Positions 56,001-62,000 of a stretch of DNA of 64,000 bases are shown here, piece after piece; position 1 is the first letter of the stretch; each line of letters begins with the position of its first letter. The stretch is from Manduca sexta (taxonomy: Eukaryota; Arthropoda; Insecta; Lepidoptera; Sphingidae), in NCBI RefSeq assembly GCF_014839805.1, contig NC_051126.1, forward strand, positions 11,540,609 to 11,604,608. Direction: 5' to 3'. Position numbers and translations under genes: made by a program. Under the pieces are notes generated by a model that searched no databases, was not told the DNA's origin, and was given only the letters and a program-made list of their open reading frames with translations.

Positions 56001-59000
56001 AACTTTGAAACAAGGAATCACTACTAAAATTTAACTTTAGTACCTTAGGATTCAATGCGATCTCTGAATTTTTTATCAATCACTAATTACATTATTGATA
56101 TTAACTAACAATAATACCTAACAAAATCTATTTTACCAAACAACATTACCTTACCTTATCAATAATGGCAGTTGTGAGCTGAACGTAAAGGTTGAGTAGC
56201 AAGCCGGCGGTGACGATGGTTCCAAGGACCTTCTCCGCCTCGAACTGCCTGTTCGTGATGGCCGAGTAGGGAGACATCGCACATACGTACAGCACTATTA
56301 CAAAATGTGCCAAATCACACATGTACGTCTGTGAGGCATATATTGAACGGAATAAATAGAGGGTAGTTCATTTAGCTATTGCAGGCCTTCATGACGACGC
56401 AAAAAAAGAGGTGTTATAAGTATTTTGCATGTATCTATTTAGCATAGTAACTCCCGAAGAGATAAACTGATTTTGATATTTTTTTTAATTATCTTGTTAC
56501 TGTCGAATAGGTAAACTAGACCATACTTGATAGAAATGAATGTTATGTGTTACACGCAGGCTGAGGGGGTAGCAAACGAAGCAGCTACCAAGAGCCTCAC
56601 ACTTGCAAGGGTTACAAGGAAAATATTGCCGTCCTTCGACAATCAGGTAAAAAATAGGAAAAGAAATACCAGATACCGGCCAAAGCTTCTTATTAGCCAA
56701 GGCCCTCACTAGATACAAGTCTGTCTATGGTTTTTTTTTAATTATTACGTTATATTATGATAACACTTACGAAATCCGTGTTAGGTTCCAAAATCCACGG
56801 AAAGTTTGATCTGAGACATATCCGAGGCGCATCAATAGTGGTTACATTACTGGTCACCTCATACAGCTCTAAATACTCAGTCGTAAACTTAGGTAACCGA
56901 ACGTTATTTTCATCTGAAAATTAATTCATTATAATTGCGATGATTAGAAACCGGATTATATGAAACATAAAAATCCTTAAATATGCATAGATATGTGTAC
57001 GAATTCTTTAAGTTTGCAGCATCCCATGTTTTTAGCAACTGTATGCAAAAACTGAACTGCCGAGACGAATGTCCGCAGGTTCAAATCCCAAGGGCACACA
57101 CCTCTGACTTTTCAAAAAAATCATGTGTGTATTCTTTGTGAATTTATCGTTCGCTTTAACGGTCAAGGAAAACATCGTGAGGAAACCTGCACATCTGAGA
57201 AGTTCTCTATAGGAATTTCGAAGGTGTGTGAAGTCTACCAATCCGCACTAGGCCAGCGTGGTGGACTGAGGCCTTAATCCCTCTCAGTAGTAGAGGAGGC
57301 CCGTGCTCAGCAGTGGGCAAGTATATAATACAGGGATGATATTATTATATGCAAAAACTACCGGAAACTGACAAAATATGCAAATGCATATCCGGTCTCT
57401 AGTTATGAGGAAATCGCTCGCCATAAGACATATTTTTAATAATATAAGCCTACAACTGAGCTAGTGGGTTTTCATGATTAAAGGCATTGTACCATCCACA
57501 ATACTTAACATGTGAAACCTTCGCAATAACAGCTCTCAGATTTGATACACAAGAAAATATCACAAAACTATGTTTGATATCTTGTGAAGTCAAGAGATGT
57601 CTAGAGATTGAACCCAAAACATCGAGTCTAGTTTGCAATTAGTCGCCTATTGCGATAAATTGTAATAAATATAAACTAAACATAAAATAAAAATCTACAT
57701 ATCTACCGTGTAACCACCATTGTGTGTAAACAAAGAAAAACAATTTCATATTTCATTGTCCACGAAAAGCCGCATTCATCACAATAACATCAATATTAAA
57801 AGGTATTTCGAATCAAATCAAAATTTGTAATCTAACAAATTGATTCATCATAATCATCAAAAGCCCGGCCGTTACTGCAAACTGGTATAACAATAACCAA
57901 TCTTTGTCCAGTGTAAATGTGCAAACAAGTATAACCCTTCTAACCTCTGTAATACATGTGAGAATCATCTACGAACGTCGGGTCTTCTTCCTCGGCGCCG
58001 ACCAAATTGTCTTTGAGCACTTTCATGGGCCGATAGCGAGTTCGAATGAGCCTCGAATCCCCTTTATCGTACTTCATTATTGATTCCTAAAGTCAATGTT
58101 TCAATGTAAGTTGTGGTTGCTTTGATTTATACATTGGTTTCGTCAGATTGATATTATTTAACTTATGTGTAAGGAATAAAAACCACTTAAATTGATTATT
58201 AGTAATATTTTGTGATACTTGTGTAAATAAAATGTAATATAGAGAACATATAATATAACTGATTTCTCATTAAACAAAAATTGTAGTAATTTCTTGACAC
58301 CAAATCATAAATCGTTTAAAGTTTTTTTTATCGTTAGTATTTACCATTGTTGGTCATGCTGTCTGGTTTTGTTGAAACAGAGGGATAATTAACTAACTTA
58401 TTCTGTGTATTCTTTTTTTAATTTACATTACTAAAATTAATATTATAATAAGAATCGAAGGAAGTCGCTGGGTGCATGCCGCTTCTAATAGGACGATCTG
58501 GCAATCTTTAGAAGAAGCTCATATTCTGTGGACATCCTGCGGCTGGTGATGATAATAATGATGGAAATTAATATGTTTTAATGTTATTAATACGTTACCT
58601 TTCTTCGGCGTGTTTTGCTCAGCCTGTCGTTGATTTTGTCACGAATATGACGCAGCATAGCGGGATATTCAGATATCACTCGCATGAAGTCAGTCCGACG
58701 TAGTACCTTATAATTTTTATTTATAAACAGATCAGTATGTGTACAACATAATAAACTGTTTTAAACTTAAAGAACATCTGAATTGGATTCCATAAACAAC
58801 TATTTTTAAAATCCCAGATAAAAAGCCATAATTCCTGAGTTTTGGTACTGGCATTTCTAGTTAAAGACTTAAGACATTAATTTCAATCTTGAAAAGTCTT
58901 TTGCAAACCCCATCCCATAAAATCTATACTATTATATAAAGCTGAAGAGTTTGTTTGTTTATTTGTTTGAACGCGCTAATCTCAGGAACTACCAGTCCAA

Positions 59001-62000
59001 ATTGAAAAATTCTTTTTGCGTTGGATAGCCCTATGTTCGTGGAGTGCTATAGGCTATATATCATCACGCTATACCCAATAGGAGCGGAGCAGTAATGGCT
59101 AATCTCAGGAACTACCGGTCCAAACTGAAAAATCTTTTTGCGTTGGATAGCCCTTTATTCGTGGAGTGCTATAGGCTATATATCATTACGCTATGACCAA
59201 TAGGAGCGGAGCAGTAATGACTAATCTCAGGAACTACCGTGTTTGAACTGAAAAAATCTTATTGTGTTGGATAGCCCTTTGTTCCTGGTGTGCTATAGGC
59301 TATATATCATCACGCTATGACCAATCGGAGCGGTGCAGTAATGAAACATGTTGCAAAAACGGGGAAAAATTATTAGTTTTGAGAGCTTCCGTTGCGTGCG
59401 CTGCGTAAACGGTTAAAGTTATGCAACAATGATGTATGACGGGATTATTCCTCTTAAAAAGTTCTAAAAAATAATATTATAAAACAAAGTCCCCCGCTGC
59501 ATCTGTCTGCCTGAACGTGTTAAACTCAAAAACTACCCAATGTATTAAGATGAAATTTAGTATGGAGACAGTTTGAGACCCTGGGAAGAACATAGGTTCC
59601 CGGGAAACTACTACCTTTATAACGGAAAACTTTAGCCTGATAAACTTTATAACGCGGGCGGGGCCGCGGGCAAAAGCTAGTCATTTTATAAACCCAATGT
59701 GTTGTCAACCTGAGAATTAAACCCGAGATATTCCAGTCGTTTACAAAGAGGTCATTATAATAAATGGTTTCAATCGTACTACTGGTATACAATATCATGG
59801 ATCTGATCTTTACAATACCTGTAGCTCGACGTACGTAGCCGCTTTCACTGTTACCTTCGACGGTATAGAGTAGAAAAGGCTCAGCTCACCTAATACCTAG
59901 AACAAAACGCCATACATGTGTTCGAGTCGAAACCACTTAGGTTCAATTTTAAGTTTATGAATCGTAGTCCTGGTTTTTCAAAGCATCACATAAGATAGAA
60001 AATTAATTAATGATATCCGACCACATGAACAAATTGACAATTGAACGAATAAAGATGTATAATTTATTTTTGTATTCAGTCCGGTTATAATTTATTTGAT
60101 AAAAGGTTTTTATCTGACGATTGAATCAGATAAGAAAGGTATAGAAAAGTCAAGTTTGAATTTATTTTTAAAATAAAGAAACCAATGTTTGAAATACGGC
60201 AATCGATTTTCTATTTCTAAAGACGTGTTAAAATTGTTATTTCAAAGCGCTTGCTTTTAAAACAATTATATACTAACTATAATTTCCAAGATACGCGTAC
60301 ATCCATTAACGAGAACACAACATGTCGACATCTCTATTTAATTAAATTAGTTTAATGTGGACTAGTATTTAGTATCCAACATACATATCTAATTACTCAT
60401 TGTACCTACTAATAAATTACTAGTTAGGTCTTTTACAGACTGATTCATTATAAATTATATAGAAAATTCTGCTGTAAATTATAGGCGTTCAGATACAGAA
60501 ATCGATTGATAAATCAGCGACAAAACTTTACTTGGGTGTTATGGCAGAAACGACGCTCTACGAAGCGTAACACATGGATTATCTCTTTCCAAATGTGTCA
60601 CTGTCAAGTACAGTATCTCTTTCTACAGAGTGCGGAGTTCTATACTAACCGTGTTTTCTTTAAAAGCAATCATAGGGCTTTCATCATCTTCATCAGACAA
60701 CATCTCAATGATGCCCCTCTTAACGCACATCATGCCATTTTTGACCACCCCCTGACTCCAGATCTGCTGTCCAGCGAGGTAAATCTCATGTTTCATGAGT
60801 AGAGATATTTGTCTCATGAATGCTTCATCTATAATATTTGTTGAGTATACTATAATATATGTAGACGCTACTGGAATCGAACCCTCTCGATTAGAAGTCG
60901 ATTCTATCCCCATAATGGGCATAAATTCTAATACAGTATAACTTTATTTTCTCCCTTTAAATGTAATAAATTCACAGACATATAACTCCAAAGCCCACTA
61001 GTGACGTCTCAAGTACCTGCGCTTTCACAATAAAGAATCATTTCAAACCATTAAGAAGGTTGTATAACACTCACCCGTATCCCTAAACAGCAATGAACTA
61101 TGGAAGTATCCAACGTTGATATCAAAGATCAACTCCATTTGCAAAGGCTGTGGCAATTTTGCAACTGTCTAGACGTTAGCACACCATCCTTCATCTCCCA
61201 CAACAACTCTTTGTACTTCTTTGCCTGATCCAGTAAGCAAGGCTGAACTCCTCGAAATCGTAAATAGTTCACCATGTGATGATACTGAAAAAGTTAAAGA
61301 TGATGATTATAGTTAAATCTGGATTGAAACAAATTACTGTGTATCGGATGTTCAGGCTTCCATTAACTTAGTATAATGTACCATACCTTCGTTTGATATA
61401 TTTTGACTGGCATAAGAACTGGAATATAAAAAATATTCAGGAAGAAAGTAAAGCTTTCAGGATTTGAAAGAAACATTTACATAATCAAATTACACTTCAT
61501 TTCTATCACTCGTGGTGCAATAAAGTCACTTTCTCGTGTTAAAATAAAAGAATATTATTTTGAAATATCTGAACCTTAGAACGAAAAAAATTGATTTATA
61601 AATCTATCTAACCCGATCAACAAAAAGAGCTCTGCGACTGTTTTCCAACACCAACTCCCAGGAAATAGCTCCAATGAACCGATATCTCATGAAGACGAAA
61701 CCAAACAACATGAGAAATGACGTCAACCATTTCTCGAGGTCATACTGAAAAAAATCGTAGCACAAAATTATTCACTTTTTATTTAAAAGTACATCTTACA
61801 TATATTTATATAATTATTTATTTAAAAGTACATATTTGATAGCATCACACACCATTCGATAAATTATTTTTCTTTTTAGTAAATTTTAAACTTTGTCAAT
61901 GAATTCATAAAAACACCTTTTAGTAGATATAATATGTTCAGTGATATAAAATCTTGTTTATAATAATCACTTAATGGTAACTAAGAACTAAATACCCTGT

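Noticed and set aside
56155..56328. Reading SPYSAIT as a degenerate pore filter
   Set aside because: The order of exons places it as S1-S2 of repeat 2, and the true filter is in the exon at 54004-54165.
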